A stretch of 64,000 nt of DNA from an uncultured Wohlfahrtiimonas sp. (GCA_947630895.1 CANRJJ010000001.1:1-64000); one strand, 5' to 3'. Numbered from the stretch's first letter, positions 53,811 through 64,000 are shown. Notes: generated by a model not told the origin, from the letters alone. A program made the numbers and translations.

Positions 53811-54461
53811 ATGAAACGTAACTTATTCAGATACTCTGTTTTAATTGGAACATTAATAACTACTTTAGCATTTGCACAAACGCCTTTACACGAGGCCGTT
53901 AAAAAAAATAATCTCAATGATGTAAAGACATATACATTACCTGAATACCTAGAAGTTCGCGATGCGCAGGATAATACGCCATTGATGTTAGCAACGCAGA
54001 ATAATAATCACCAAGCAGCAGAAATTTTGATTTTAGCGGGTGCTGATGTGAATGCTAAAAATGCAATTCAAGATACTCCTTACTTATTAGCAGGTGCTCA
54101 AGGTTACAATGAAATATTAAAACTAACCTTAGAGAATGGCGCAAATATTAAAGATACTAACCGTTACGGTGGTACAGCTATCATCCCTGCTGCAGAAAAA
54201 GGGCATCCTGAAACTGTTAAATTATTGTTAGCAGCTGGTGCTGATCCTGACTTTGTAAATCGTTTAGGCTGGACTGCTTTATTAGAAGTTGTCTTATTGG
54301 GCGATGGTTCTAAAAAATATGAAGAGATTACCGATATTCTGTTAGAAGCAGGCGCTAATCCAAATATTCCTGATAACAAAGGTGTAACCGCGCTCCAATA
54401 TGCCAAACAAAAAGGCTTTAAAAATATTGCGGCGAGCATTGAAAAACATGGCGGTAAATAA
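53811..54461 (+). CDS. Secreted ankyrin-repeat protein
   Basis: 216 residues. Signal peptide (RYSVLIGTLITTLAFAQ), then five ankyrin repeats (TPLHEAVKKNNLNDVKTY, NTPLMLATQNNNHQAAEILILAGADV, TPYLLAGAQGYNEILKLTLENGANI, TAIIPAAEKGHPETVKLLLAAGADP, GVTALQYAKQKGFKNIA). Strong ribosome site AGGAGG. Periplasmic; 79 bases upstream of PBP1C. Similar in kind to the protein at 41954 but not closely related in sequence. Confidence 0.87.
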   Translation: MKRNLFRYSVLIGTLITTLAFAQTPLHEAVKKNNLNDVKTYTLPEYLEVRDAQDNTPLMLATQNNNHQAAEILILAGADVNAKNAIQDTPYLLAGAQGYNEILKLTLENGANIKDTNRYGGTAIIPAAEKGHPETVKLLLAAGADPDFVNRLGWTALLEVVLLGDGSKKYEEITDILLEAGANPNIPDNKGVTALQYAKQKGFKNIAASIEKHGGK

Positions 54462-54540
54462 AGCAGTACTTAGATAAAATTATATGCCCATTTTCGAATG
54501 GGCTATAATTGTGACTCATAATTCTAATGCCACCCACGAT

Positions 54541-56673
54541 ATGAATCGCATTATAAAAAAAATAACCAAATACAGTTGCTACCTTTTTCTCTTAGTCATC
54601 TGTGTCATCATTATCGCTTTTGCTACATTCAATTATTTCAACCCAATCTCTATTCCCAGTATTCAACCTTCGACAGTAGTTTTAGACCGCAATCATGTAG
54701 TGTTGAGACAATTCGCTGATGATGAAGGGATTTTTCGCCATTGGGTAGAATTAGATGACATCAACCCTCTTTATCTTAATGCTTTAATCCAATATGAAGA
54801 TCGGTACTTTTATCAACATTTTGGTGTTAATCCTTTGGCAAGTATTCGCGCCTTTACTCAGCTCATCCAACATCGTAAAGTCATTTCAGGCAGCTCAACG
54901 CTAACGATGCAAGTTGCACGCTTATTGTATCCTCATGATCGATCTTTTTTAGGTAAAATCGAGCAAATCTTTCGCGCCATTCAATTAGAATCGATTCTTT
55001 CAAAAGATGAAATACTCACTCTTTATGTCAATATTGCACCGATGGGTGGAAATATTGAAGGCGTACAAGCGGCAAGTTGGCGCTATTTCTCAAAAGATGC
55101 GAGTAGCCTAAATATATCGGAAAGCGCTTTATTGGTCGCATTACCACAACGCCCAAGCATTTATCGACCAGATGTATCATTAGAAAAAGCAAAGATTGCA
55201 CGAGATAAAGTTTTAGACCGCCTTGAAGCATTTAATCAATTATCCAAAGAAGACAGCCAACGTTATCAACAAGAGCCTGTGAATTATCGACCTGCTCAAA
55301 CTCAATTTTCAGCGCCTTTATTAGCTGAAAACATGAAAAATAATACGCCTGAACAACACATTATTCACACTACAATCAATGCTAATTTACAAAAAAAGAT
55401 TGAGAAATATATTCAGCAGCAAAGCGAAAATTGGCCTGATAAGCTCTCTTCTGCTGTGCTTGTTATGAATAATCAAGATCATCAAGTCTATGCTTATATC
55501 GGCTCTGCTGATTTGTTTAATTCTGAGCGTTTTGGTTATGTGGATATGGTTCAAGCGATTCGTTCACCAGGCTCAACACTCAAACCATTTGCATACGGAA
55601 TGGCAATGGATTACGGCATTATTCATGAAGCAAGCTTATTAACAGATGTTAAGCGAGGTTTTGATGGCTATTTTCCTAAAAACTTCGATGGTGAATTTCA
55701 TGGTGCGACCCCAATGTTTAAAGCGCTACAAATGTCTTTAAATGTTCCTGTTGTACAGGTATTTCAGCACCTTCAACCACATTATTTTGTTAAAAAATTA
55801 CGCGATGCCAAAGTTAGTCTATATGCAGACACACCCACTTTAAGCATAATTTTAGGTGGTATAGGCATATCGTTATGGGAACAAGTGCGTTTGTTCTCTA
55901 GCTTAGCAACCGATGGTTATATTTACCCGATGACAACATCATTCAATGATGATGTCACCAAAAAACATGCCATTTTATCTCCTGAATCAGCATGGATTAT
56001 TCATAAAATACTAAGTAACACTCGACCTAGCAATCGCTTTAATCCTAAAAAAATCGCATGGAAAACTGGCACAAGTTATGGCTACAGGGACGGATGGGCA
56101 ATAGGTACAACAGCAGATTGGACAGTAGGCGTATGGATTGGCAGACCTGATGGTGTACCGAATGTAGGTGCGTTAGCCAATCGTTATGCAACGCCTTTGC
56201 TTTTTGATATTTTTAATTTTTTACCCAAAGACCAATTCGTTCTTTCAAAACCCTCATCAGTACAGCCTGAAACCATCTGCTGGCCAAGTGGACGCAAAAT
56301 TACAGAAGTCCCAATAGAATCTTGTTTGGAGCAATATACAATCGATACTATCAATGGTAGAACGCCTCCAACGTTGTATGATGCTCCAGGTGAAATGCCT
56401 CATTCTGGTTGGCCTAAACTACTAAAACCTGATGATGTTTCTCTTCAATCAGTTCAGATACTGACTTTACAAAATAAGAGCATCATCTTTAAAAGCCCTT
56501 ATACCATTTCGCTAATGGCACAAGGCAATCCACCTTTTTATTGGTATTTAGATGGCCAATTGCTAGCTGAACCTGAGCTGAATATTGCAACTTTAAAATC
56601 TGGCATGCATACATTAAGCGTGCAAGATAGCTTACAAAAGGTAGATAAAATCACTTTTGAAATCCAAGAATAA
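54541..56673 (+). CDS. pbpC: Penicillin-binding protein 1C
   Basis: About 710 residues. One N-terminal membrane anchor, a GT51 glycosyltransferase (YEDRYFYQHFGVNP with catalytic Glu; SGSSTLTMQVARLL; KIEQIFRAIQLE), a transpeptidase (SPGSTLKPF with nucleophile Ser, SLNVPVV, KTGTSYG) and a C-terminal PBP1C-specific domain. The start at 54541 is preferred over one 19 codons upstream because the anchor sequence begins there. Works with the alpha-2-macroglobulin in periplasmic repair/defence; the two are adjacent in E. coli, but separated here. Confidence 0.93.
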   Translation: MNRIIKKITKYSCYLFLLVICVIIIAFATFNYFNPISIPSIQPSTVVLDRNHVVLRQFADDEGIFRHWVELDDINPLYLNALIQYEDRYFYQHFGVNPLASIRAFTQLIQHRKVISGSSTLTMQVARLLYPHDRSFLGKIEQIFRAIQLESILSKDEILTLYVNIAPMGGNIEGVQAASWRYFSKDASSLNISESALLVALPQRPSIYRPDVSLEKAKIARDKVLDRLEAFNQLSKEDSQRYQQEPVNYRPAQTQFSAPLLAENMKNNTPEQHIIHTTINANLQKKIEKYIQQQSENWPDKLSSAVLVMNNQDHQVYAYIGSADLFNSERFGYVDMVQAIRSPGSTLKPFAYGMAMDYGIIHEASLLTDVKRGFDGYFPKNFDGEFHGATPMFKALQMSLNVPVVQVFQHLQPHYFVKKLRDAKVSLYADTPTLSIILGGIGISLWEQVRLFSSLATDGYIYPMTTSFNDDVTKKHAILSPESAWIIHKILSNTRPSNRFNPKKIAWKTGTSYGYRDGWAIGTTADWTVGVWIGRPDGVPNVGALANRYATPLLFDIFNFLPKDQFVLSKPSSVQPETICWPSGRKITEVPIESCLEQYTIDTINGRTPPTLYDAPGEMPHSGWPKLLKPDDVSLQSVQILTLQNKSIIFKSPYTISLMAQGNPPFYWYLDGQLLAEPELNIATLKSGMHTLSVQDSLQKVDKITFEIQE

Positions 56674-56746
56674 TACAAAGATGAGCTTATAAATGTACAA
56701 GGGTATAATAGACAACGTTTGTGCTGTTCATTAAAGGAAAAATTGA

Positions 56747-58654
56747 ATGAGAGAAAGTTTCTGGAATATTTTTCGTGAAGCAATGGTTGTAAATAACCGC
56801 TCTGTCCCTTGGGGTAGAGCTATTGGTGCAGCAATTTCTATGGCTGTACCTATTTTTATTGGACTTCTAATTGGTCAATTTCACCTTGGTATCATTGCAG
56901 GATTAGGTGGTTTTACTTATCTATATGTTTTTAAAATTCCTTATGCCTTACAATCCAAGCACATGTTTTTTGTCGGCATTTCAATGGTTTTATCCGCATT
57001 TCTAGGATCACTTGCAGCACCTTATCCACTTGCAGTCTCCATAATCATGGGTTTGATCGCAACATTCATGATCTTTGTTTTTAATGCCCTAAAATTCATC
57101 GGTCCATCAGCCCTATTCTTTATCTTAGTATTTGCCATCAGTGCTGATATGGAGCATGTGGATTTCTTTGGCGCTCTTGCAAGAGCTGGCTTAGTCAGTT
57201 TAGGTGCTGCGCTTTCATGGTTGATTGCGATGTCTGGTTTTTTAATCAGCCCTCATCAACCCGAAATTCAATCATTGTATAAATCGTATAACCAACTGAT
57301 CAATTTAAGTAAAAGCGTTGGTACAGAAGATTTCCAAAAACAAAAACACCTCACAATGGCGACGTTAAAAGAAGCTGAAGAAACATTAAGTGCAGGGCAA
57401 TTACCTTGGTCACCTTCAGAAACTTATACGCGTTTATTGCATTTAGCCTATGAAAGTAACGAATACTTAATTTATCTTGGCAACCATTACGCTAATTCAT
57501 CCAAACCCTTGTCATCTGAGGTCATTGTAGTTTTAGAAGAAATTACGCAATCCATTAAACGTAAATTAAAAACTCCAACGGCATATAAAGAGATCATTTT
57601 AGAAGATCTGACTTTGCAAAAAAGATTGCAAAACATGCAAAAAGCATTAAAAAATCCTATCAGCTCTTTAAAACCGTTAACACTTAATTACAACTATAAA
57701 ATCACAGATATTCTTGCGAATGCATTTGATCGTAACTCTTTAGTATTCATTACCGCTTTGCGCTTTGGTGTTATTACTACTTTTGCTGCGTTAATTGGTT
57801 ACGCTTTCGACTTTACACGCTCATATTGGATCTCTCTTTCATGCGTTGCCGTAATGGCAGGTTCTTCTATGATCGCAACCTATTATCGCGCAATCCAACG
57901 TTCCGTTGGTACAATCATTGGGGTAATCATCGCGAGTGTAATTTTATATTTTCAACCATCCAACTATGCATTGGCGTTCTGTATTTTCTTTTTTACACTC
58001 CTCACGGAATTATTTATTGTTAAAAACTATGGTTTAGCCATTATTTTTATTACACCCAATGCAGTTTTATTGGCGGCAACACTCACCCAAGCTGATTTTT
58101 CATTCTTCCATTTTTCAGGCATCCGAATCATGGACGTACTCATCGGCAGTGCAATAGGACTTGCGGGCGTTATATTCACAGGTAAACGTTCAGCATCTAG
58201 CCGTATTCCCAAGACTGTGATGCGTACATTGCGTGATCAATCTCAAATGATTCTTTTGCTATTTTCTGTACCAAAAGCTAGCTCTGAAACTCAGATACAA
58301 GCTCGTTTAGTAAAAATGAAAACTAATATTTCTAACTTAACAGCCTTATACACAGCTGCGATTGGTGAAATTCCTAAAAATAAACCATTAATTGAATATT
58401 ATTGGCCTTTAATTCACTCCATTGAAAAGCTCGCTTTTTTATTAGAAAATGCAGCTGCCAATCCAGATCGCCCTCAATTGACAGATGAAGAGCTTTCTAG
58501 AATGCTCTATCTATTTGAAACAATGGCAAATTGTGCAAGATTTGATGAACCTAATAAGTTCATAGAAATCCCTAAAATTTCTGGTTTTTATAGTCTTGAA
58601 CGTGAAATTAATACGCTACAAGCAATATTTAGCGTAAACTCTCCCAACAAATAG
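56747..58654 (+). CDS. FUSC-family inner membrane protein (YccS/aromatic acid exporter type)
   Basis: 635 residues. Two six-segment membrane bundles: residues about 25-175 and about 345-490 (SLVFITALRFGVITTFAALIGYAFDFTRSYWISLSCVAVMAG is the FUSC signature), joined by a cytoplasmic helical domain; a second cytoplasmic domain ends the protein. Function in efflux or membrane stress is inferred from family. Separate promoter from PBP1C likely (TATAAT near 56704). Confidence 0.85.
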   Translation: MRESFWNIFREAMVVNNRSVPWGRAIGAAISMAVPIFIGLLIGQFHLGIIAGLGGFTYLYVFKIPYALQSKHMFFVGISMVLSAFLGSLAAPYPLAVSIIMGLIATFMIFVFNALKFIGPSALFFILVFAISADMEHVDFFGALARAGLVSLGAALSWLIAMSGFLISPHQPEIQSLYKSYNQLINLSKSVGTEDFQKQKHLTMATLKEAEETLSAGQLPWSPSETYTRLLHLAYESNEYLIYLGNHYANSSKPLSSEVIVVLEEITQSIKRKLKTPTAYKEIILEDLTLQKRLQNMQKALKNPISSLKPLTLNYNYKITDILANAFDRNSLVFITALRFGVITTFAALIGYAFDFTRSYWISLSCVAVMAGSSMIATYYRAIQRSVGTIIGVIIASVILYFQPSNYALAFCIFFFTLLTELFIVKNYGLAIIFITPNAVLLAATLTQADFSFFHFSGIRIMDVLIGSAIGLAGVIFTGKRSASSRIPKTVMRTLRDQSQMILLLFSVPKASSETQIQARLVKMKTNISNLTALYTAAIGEIPKNKPLIEYYWPLIHSIEKLAFLLENAAANPDRPQLTDEELSRMLYLFETMANCARFDEPNKFIEIPKISGFYSLEREINTLQAIFSVNSPNK

Positions 58655-58676
58655 TTATTAGTCAGGTTACTTATTC

Positions 58677-59198
58677 ATGGAAAATCAATCTATTAGTATT
58701 CGTGCAACACTTGCGGGTGATATAGAACATTTACCAAATGTTGAGCGCTCTGCGGCACAAATTTATAAGGAAGATGATACTTTTTCTTGGGTTGCCGATG
58801 GCAATGTTCAGTCCATTTCGGTGCACCAGTCATATACTCAATCTGGCAACAGCTGGGTTGCGTCTTGTGATGGGCAATCGATTGGCTTCATCAATGGCGT
58901 CGTGCACAATAATATATTTCACATCTGTGAATTATCTGTCAGTAATGAATGGCAAAAGAAAGGTGTCGGCAGTGCTTTGCTCTGTCATGTTGAAAATATT
59001 ATGCGCGAGCGTAAATTATCTGCAATTACACTCATTACTTTTAAAAATATTCCTTGGAATGCGCCTTTTTATGAGAGCAAAGGTTTTTCAATCATCGATG
59101 ATAATAATTTATCGTTATTTTTGATCGATGTATTGGAAGAAGAAGCAGAAGCGGGTCTCGATATTCAAGCCCGCTGTGCTATGCAAAAATCGCTCTAA
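58677..59198 (+). CDS. GNAT-family N-acetyltransferase
   Basis: 173 residues. Acetyl-CoA motif QKKGVGSALLCHVENIMRERKL near 100-120 (GVGSALL loop), then NIPWNAPFYESKGF near 140. Small-molecule or protein acetyltransferase; substrate unknown. Convergent with torD, with stops touching. Confidence 0.88.
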   Translation: MENQSISIRATLAGDIEHLPNVERSAAQIYKEDDTFSWVADGNVQSISVHQSYTQSGNSWVASCDGQSIGFINGVVHNNIFHICELSVSNEWQKKGVGSALLCHVENIMRERKLSAITLITFKNIPWNAPFYESKGFSIIDDNNLSLFLIDVLEEEAEAGLDIQARCAMQKSL

Positions 59199-59843
59199 TT
59201 ACTCTTCTTGTAGCAAGATTAAATCTACTTTAATAAATGCCAAAAGCAATGCTGATAATGATGAATAAACATCATATTTCAATTTTTGCTTTTGGCTTTT
59301 TTCTACAAACTCAGGCAACCAATTCAATAATCCATTTTTAAGAAACATCGCTTGCTCTTTATCAACAGTTACCTGATCTTTGACATCATTAGATCGTTTG
59401 ATCCAATGGGATATCAAATATAAATAAATAGCCAAATGATCCGCGGGTTCTTTAAAATTTTCAGCAATCGCTAATTGATTATTGGCTAAGAACTCTTTCA
59501 TTTTAGTTTCTACATCGCCATATAACTTGCCATCTTCTAAATAAAAAGAAGCATAAGGTAATGTTGAAACTTTATCATCGAGTAAGAAATGCTGAGCAAA
59601 ATCTGCCGATAATTCTAATTCGACAGATTCATCCTTAAGTGCATTTTGCATGGCTTCGCTAAATCTTTTGACCTCTTCGCATAAGCCTAATGCACTCAAG
59701 ACAGTATATAAATTGTCTAATTGCCTATTTCTATAACTATCTAACTGATCTTTTGTTTGTTCTAATGCAAACAATGAACCGAACCACTGATAAATCGTGG
59801 CTCGTTGTTCATTAACTGCTAACCATTCTGCTTGAGTCATCAT
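59199..59843 (-). CDS. torD: TorD chaperone for TMAO reductase
   Basis: 214 residues, all-helical TorD/DmsD family. [16 protein letters not shown] near the start, [15 protein letters not shown] near 105, [16 protein letters not shown] near 140 (the conserved E-P-DH motif). Binds the TorA signal peptide and helps cofactor insertion before Tat export. Four-base overlap with torA. Confidence 0.93.
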   Translation of the reverse strand: MMTQAEWLAVNEQRATIYQWFGSLFALEQTKDQLDSYRNRQLDNLYTVLSALGLCEEVKRFSEAMQNALKDESVELELSADFAQHFLLDDKVSTLPYASFYLEDGKLYGDVETKMKEFLANNQLAIAENFKEPADHLAIYLYLISHWIKRSNDVKDQVTVDKEQAMFLKNGLLNWLPEFVEKSQKQKLKYDVYSSLSALLLAFIKVDLILLQEE

Positions 59844-62347
59844 ATAACTGGATCAACCTCAATTGGGCCACCAAAAGATGTAACAGCTGGTGCAGTGCCT
59901 TCATACTTTTTAATGTCGACGATACAAGTATTGGCACTTGTTGCTTGTGCTAAATCTGATGTCCCCACATCCATCGTGACTGTATTCGGATCACCATAAG
60001 TATCCACTGAACCGATTTCAGCATTCAGAGGACCATACCATGCGCCTTCAAAGATTCGCACAACACCTCGTGGAAAATTCGGTGAAATATTTGCACCCGC
60101 AATCAATGATCCTCGATCATTGAATACCAATACAATATCGCCATGTTGAATGCCCTTTTCCTCTGCATCTTGTGCATTCATATATACAGGCTCACGGCCA
60201 GCAATTGCATATTTCTCACGAGCACTATCCACTTCACACATTTGTGAATGCAAACGAGAATCAGGATGTGGAGACTGTAACCAGAATGGATATTTATCCG
60301 ACTGAGGCCCACCATGAGAACGCTCAGACTTCTCAATCCAAATTGGATGTCCTTTACAGTTTTCATAGTTATAGCTTGCAATTTTTCGGCTAAAAATCTC
60401 AATGAATCCTGATGGTGTACCCAATGCATTAACTTCAGGGTCTGCTCTAAAATCAGCATGTCTTACCCATAATGGCCCGTCAGGGAATAATGTATATCCT
60501 TGTTCCCAAAATTCAGCAAATTCAGGCATTGCAAAACCTTTAGCTGCATTTTCAGTTCGACATTCGTTATACAGTTTTTCAATCCACTCCATTTCTGTTA
60601 AGCCTTGTCGATACTCTTCTTCACGGCCTAAGCGCTTCGCAAATTGTGCCCAAATTTCTAAATCTGGTTTTGAGTGATATAACGGATCCACTAACTTATG
60701 CATCGCAATAATGCCTCGATTACTATAAGTACCGTAAATATCTAAGTCATTGCGCTCATACGGTGTACAAGCTGGCAAAACAATATCAGCAAAACGGCAA
60801 GATGCTGTCCAGTTGTAATCTGTATAAACTATCGTTTCTAACTTTTGATACGCTCGTTTCATTTTATTGCGATCTTGCTGACGGTGCCATTGATTAGCGC
60901 CTGAGAACATTGCCATTTTGTATGGTGGCAACTTAACCACAGAGCCATTAAAGTTAATTTCTTTACCTGGTTCCAATAACGCATCAACAACGCGTGCTAC
61001 AGGAATGGTGGATGAATAACCTTGATAATCTGGATTATCAAATTTTGCCTTACGCCCAAAATCTAAAGACAAAGGAAACGCACCTGGCATTGATGCACCT
61101 GTTGTAGGTACACCGACAGATGAGTAATGATGAGAATAGCTAATTCCACCACCTGGTAAGCCAATTTGTCCAATCATTGCTGCTAATACTGCCGCCATCC
61201 AATATGGTTGTTCACCATGTTGCTGTCTTTGCGTTGCCCAACCAAATATTAATTGAGTACGTCCTTTCGTGAGTAATCTTGCTAATTCTCTAATTCTTTC
61301 AGCATCGACACCACAAATCGGTGCAGCCCATTCTGGAGATTTTTCAATATTGTCTGGCATTTGCCCTAAAACATAAGGCACAAACTGCTCAAATCCTACT
61401 GAATAAGTATCTAAGAAATCTTTATCGTACAATTTTTCTTTGATCATCGTATGAGCAATACCGAGCATCAATGCTACGTCTGTCAATGGATTGACATACT
61501 GTTGTTCACAATTCAGATAATTTTGCGTTTTACTTTTAACAGGATCGACAGAGATTACTTGAATATCACCGTTATAAACTTTGTCACGGAGTTGTTCGAA
61601 ATAGGCATAAGCTTCATGTGTTTCAGTATTCCAGCCCACTTGAAGATTTTTAATCGGGTCATTGCCCCAAAAAACGATCAAATCACTATTATCTAAAATG
61701 ATCGGCCAAGAAGTACCTTGCGAGTAAACCTCAGTTGAACCTAAAACATACGGCAAGATAGTTTGACCCGCACCAGTTGAATAGTCACCAGCAGTTGTCA
61801 CGCCTGAACCGTGCATCGCTACTGCACGCAACATATTGTTACCACAGCTATGCAATTGCCCCACTGAACGCCAACCAACGTTACCAATATGCAAGCCCCA
61901 AGCACCATAATGAGTTTGAATTCTATCTAACTCACTGTAAACCAAATCCAATGCTTGATCCCAAGTCACACGTACAAAACGATTGTCACCACGTTGTGAA
62001 GTATCGCTCTTATAACCATTTTTAAACCAATCCAAACGCACCATCGGATAACGCACACGCGATGAGTTATACACAATACCTGGAATGTTATAAATCATAT
62101 CCGTTGGATTTTTATCAAATTCAAATGGCTTTACTTCTAATAATTTATCACCTGCAATCTTAGCTCTAAAAGCGCCCCAATGTGCACCAGAAAACTTCCA
62201 TTTCACCAAGTTGTGAATATTTTCACCTGCAGTTGGCGCTTTACTTTCTAAAATATTTTGTCCAAATACAACACTAGGAACCAATGTGCCTACTGATGCT
62301 AAACCGAGTGCCTTTAAAAAACCACGGCGAGATTGATTCATACTCAT
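59840..62347 (-). CDS. torA: Trimethylamine-N-oxide reductase, catalytic subunit
   Basis: 835 residues. Tat signal [10 protein letters not shown] at residues 5-14. Molybdopterin oxidoreductase of the DMSO reductase family; the Mo-ligand Ser is in [15 protein letters not shown] near 195, and the C-terminal guanine-nucleotide-binding domain is present ([14 protein letters not shown]). Reduces TMAO to trimethylamine in the periplasm. Part of torE-torC-torA-torD. Confidence 0.96.
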   Translation of the reverse strand: MSMNQSRRGFLKALGLASVGTLVPSVVFGQNILESKAPTAGENIHNLVKWKFSGAHWGAFRAKIAGDKLLEVKPFEFDKNPTDMIYNIPGIVYNSSRVRYPMVRLDWFKNGYKSDTSQRGDNRFVRVTWDQALDLVYSELDRIQTHYGAWGLHIGNVGWRSVGQLHSCGNNMLRAVAMHGSGVTTAGDYSTGAGQTILPYVLGSTEVYSQGTSWPIILDNSDLIVFWGNDPIKNLQVGWNTETHEAYAYFEQLRDKVYNGDIQVISVDPVKSKTQNYLNCEQQYVNPLTDVALMLGIAHTMIKEKLYDKDFLDTYSVGFEQFVPYVLGQMPDNIEKSPEWAAPICGVDAERIRELARLLTKGRTQLIFGWATQRQQHGEQPYWMAAVLAAMIGQIGLPGGGISYSHHYSSVGVPTTGASMPGAFPLSLDFGRKAKFDNPDYQGYSSTIPVARVVDALLEPGKEINFNGSVVKLPPYKMAMFSGANQWHRQQDRNKMKRAYQKLETIVYTDYNWTASCRFADIVLPACTPYERNDLDIYGTYSNRGIIAMHKLVDPLYHSKPDLEIWAQFAKRLGREEEYRQGLTEMEWIEKLYNECRTENAAKGFAMPEFAEFWEQGYTLFPDGPLWVRHADFRADPEVNALGTPSGFIEIFSRKIASYNYENCKGHPIWIEKSERSHGGPQSDKYPFWLQSPHPDSRLHSQMCEVDSAREKYAIAGREPVYMNAQDAEEKGIQHGDIVLVFNDRGSLIAGANISPNFPRGVVRIFEGAWYGPLNAEIGSVDTYGDPNTVTMDVGTSDLAQATSANTCIVDIKKYEGTAPAVTSFGGPIEVDPVI

Positions 62348-62372
62348 AATTTATTCTCCTCTAGCAACAAGA

Positions 62373-63566
62373 TTAGTGACGTTTGTCGCTATCAAAGTCT
62401 GATGAATGGAATTGTAGATATTTTAAAACTAACTTCTGAGTGTCGTTGTCCATATTCGTGAAACCAACCATTCCACTGAAAATACCAGGCCAAGTATTCG
62501 TATCAAAATGATCTTCTGCTGGCGGTCTATGGCATACACTACAGCTTGTATTAAAGCTTGCTTTCGCAACATTCCACAAGCCATCACTTGAAGCTGTTAA
62601 ATCACCTTTTTTAATCCATACATCAGTTTTTACATGTTCCCAATCTAAACCTGTTAATGGATCTTCTTTTGTTTCAAATACTTCAAAGTTATCTTTATTT
62701 TGTGCAAATTCTTTTTCAAAAATAGCACTCACAACGTTCAGGCCAAACTTTTCATACCAAACACGACTGAAACCTTTACTTTTACGCCAGAGTGATAATT
62801 CAACTTTATCTGCATCTTTAGTTGTTTCAAGAATTTTCACAGATGTTGCTACTTCTAATGTACCAATGCGATTTTCTAAATCTGAATCTGAATAAATTGG
62901 TTGTGCAATAATGTTGTAACCAACTTCATTCACACCAATTTTTTCATGTTTTGCATCAGCAAGTAATTTTGCTAACTCTGGGCTCATTTGTAATTGAACT
63001 TCAGGTAACTTATGTGCGATCCCTTTATGACATTCGATACATGGTGTATTTAATTGAGCTGCATTACGCATCTGCATTTGCGCCATAATACTCATCTTAT
63101 CGAAATCCATTTGATTATAATCATGGCAAGCGCGGCATTCTTTTGAACCATTTGCCGTCATTCGCTTCCACTCTCTTTGCGCTAACTCTAAACGTTTCTC
63201 TTCAAACTTCTCTTTTGTGCCAATTTCACCAGTAATGTGCGCTAATACTTCTCGACTTGCCTGCATTTTACGTGCAATTTTATCCGTGAAATTATGTGGT
63301 ACATGGCAATCTGCACAATATGCTCTTACACCTGTACGGTTTTTCCAATGCACAGTTTCTTGTAATTCTTCTTGGTTATGAGACATCGTATGGCAGCTTA
63401 CACAGAATTGCTCTGTGTTTGTATATTCCATACCTGAGTTAAATGCTTGCCAAAATAAAAGGCCTGCTATGAATCCCCCTGTAACCAAAATTCCTAGGCC
63501 AATTGTCATCGATGGCTTTAGAAACAAATTTTTCAAATTGATCAGTATCTTTTTAATGAGCTGCAT
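62373..63566 (-). CDS. torC: Pentahaem c-type cytochrome
   Basis: 397 residues. One N-terminal membrane anchor (about 18-40) and five haem-binding CXXCH motifs: CVSCH, CADCH, CRACH, CIECH in the first 210 residues and CSVCH near 342. This 4+1 layout is TorC (the C-terminal haem accepts electrons last). Passes electrons from quinol to TorA. 25 bases upstream of torA. Confidence 0.95.
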   Translation of the reverse strand: MQLIKKILINLKNLFLKPSMTIGLGILVTGGFIAGLLFWQAFNSGMEYTNTEQFCVSCHTMSHNQEELQETVHWKNRTGVRAYCADCHVPHNFTDKIARKMQASREVLAHITGEIGTKEKFEEKRLELAQREWKRMTANGSKECRACHDYNQMDFDKMSIMAQMQMRNAAQLNTPCIECHKGIAHKLPEVQLQMSPELAKLLADAKHEKIGVNEVGYNIIAQPIYSDSDLENRIGTLEVATSVKILETTKDADKVELSLWRKSKGFSRVWYEKFGLNVVSAIFEKEFAQNKDNFEVFETKEDPLTGLDWEHVKTDVWIKKGDLTASSDGLWNVAKASFNTSCSVCHRPPAEDHFDTNTWPGIFSGMVGFTNMDNDTQKLVLKYLQFHSSDFDSDKRH

Positions 63567-63610
63567 AAGTCTTCCTTTAATTTTTGATTATTTATTAGCA
63601 ATAGATAAAT

Positions 63611-63769
63611 TTATTGTGGTGGACCCCAAAAAAGAATCTGCATAAACCAAATAAAGAATCCGTATGCACAAATTAATAAAATTGTAGTTATAGGTAGACC
63701 TATCAAGCCTAAAAGTAGAAAATTACGCCAGTCTTTACTTTTTCCTGTTGTAGGATTTTTATCACTCAT
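63611..63769 (-). CDS. torE: TorE/NapE-type small membrane protein
   Basis: 52 residues, one transmembrane segment (DWRNFLLLGLIGLPITTILL) and the family ending IWFMQILFWGPP. The order torE-torC-torA-torD is that of Shewanella torECAD. Exact role not known; associated with quinol-cytochrome modules. Confidence 0.85.
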   Translation of the reverse strand: MSDKNPTTGKSKDWRNFLLLGLIGLPITTILLICAYGFFIWFMQILFWGPPQ

Positions 63770-63852
63770 AATCGATCCCCCGATCAATAAAAAATTATTG
63801 TTTTAAAGCATAATATAGATAGATCCTAGCATGCTATTTCGTGTGTGTGTAA

Positions 63853-63866
63853 TTGATATTGCTCAA
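63853..63866 (-). promoter_or_regulatory. FNR/ANR-like site upstream of torE
   Basis: TTGAT-N4-CTCAA, one mismatch to the FNR consensus TTGAT-N4-ATCAA, about 90 bases upstream of the torE start. Suits activation in low oxygen. No adjacent TorR-box array was recognised. Confidence 0.5.
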
Positions 63867-63903
63867 TTAGTGATAAATTAATATTTTATTATTGTATAAA
63901 TTT

Positions 63904-64000
63904 TTATCTATTCTTTTTTTCTAATGAAAAAATTATGTAGTCATCGCCCTGAGATTCGTACTGATAATACGATCCCCATGGATCAATAATTAATTCTTCT
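63904..64000 (-). CDS. C-terminus of a GspG-like pseudopilin (partial)
   Basis: The last 31 codons before a TAA at 63904. The residues DPWGSYYQYESQGDDYIIFS match the C-terminal domain of type II secretion major pseudopilins (DPWG.PY.Y....... FSYGADG), where the DPWG loop and the acidic residues bind calcium. The start lies beyond the right edge. Confidence 0.72.
   Translation of the reverse strand, partial: EELIIDPWGSYYQYESQGDDYIIFSLEKKNR

Noticed and set aside
59150-59176. GC-rich hairpin at the end of the acetyltransferase gene as a terminator
   Set aside because: It lies within the coding sequence and has no U tract in either direction.
1-64000. CRISPR array
   Set aside because: No regularly spaced direct repeats with unique spacers were seen; the repeat clusters found are short words at irregular spacing or 11-12-base operator-type arrays.

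Overview
The window is low-GC DNA from a gammaproteobacterium. The housekeeping part carries a torECAD TMAO-respiration operon, a PilY1/PilC-type pilus-tip protein, an alpha-2-macroglobulin plus PBP1C pair, a clade-3-type catalase and, at the right edge, the end of a GspG-like pseudopilin. This combination fits a Cardiobacteriales-like lineage (Ignatzschineria/Wohlfahrtiimonas type). That placement is an inference from gene content and base composition, not a database match.

Two mobile elements lie head to tail in the 3' end of one tRNA-Leu(CAA) gene. The intact tRNA is at 39123-39208 (minus), and a second copy of its last 14 bases is at 9343-9356. Element 2 (about 9343-39136) is a complete-looking P2-type myoprophage. 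It runs attL, integrase, a leftward early operon (ribbon-helix-helix regulator, Ogr-like late activator, thioredoxin-like protein, P4-alpha-like primase-helicase, AlpA) and a divergent CI/LexA-type repressor. The late genes follow in P2 order, read right to left: O-N-M-L-X, lysis, R-S-V-W-J-I-H-G, FI-FII-E/E'-T-U, D. P and Q are divergent at the right, next to the att site. An O-acyltransferase moron splits U from D. The E/E' slippery heptamer of P2 is conserved.

Element 1 (from beyond the left edge to about 9342) repeats the integrase, AlpA, helicase, RHH and repressor modules in reduced form. Its helicase lacks the zinc-finger and TOPRIM half and its repressor lacks the S24 protease. It has no virion genes. 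It carries an HsdM-HsdS(half) fusion next to a probable toxin-antitoxin pair, a MobC-like relaxosome protein, and a nested inverted repeat that could be an oriT. It looks like a satellite or mobilizable island stacked on its likely helper prophage, and is the most interesting part of the window.

From 39246 on the sequence is chromosomal: amidohydrolase, DMT transporter, secreted ankyrin protein, A2M, catalase, PilY1, MsrA, second secreted ankyrin protein, PBP1C, FUSC-type membrane protein, GNAT acetyltransferase, torD-torA-torC-torE, and the GspG-like gene end. Many of these serve the periplasm or the response to oxidative damage.
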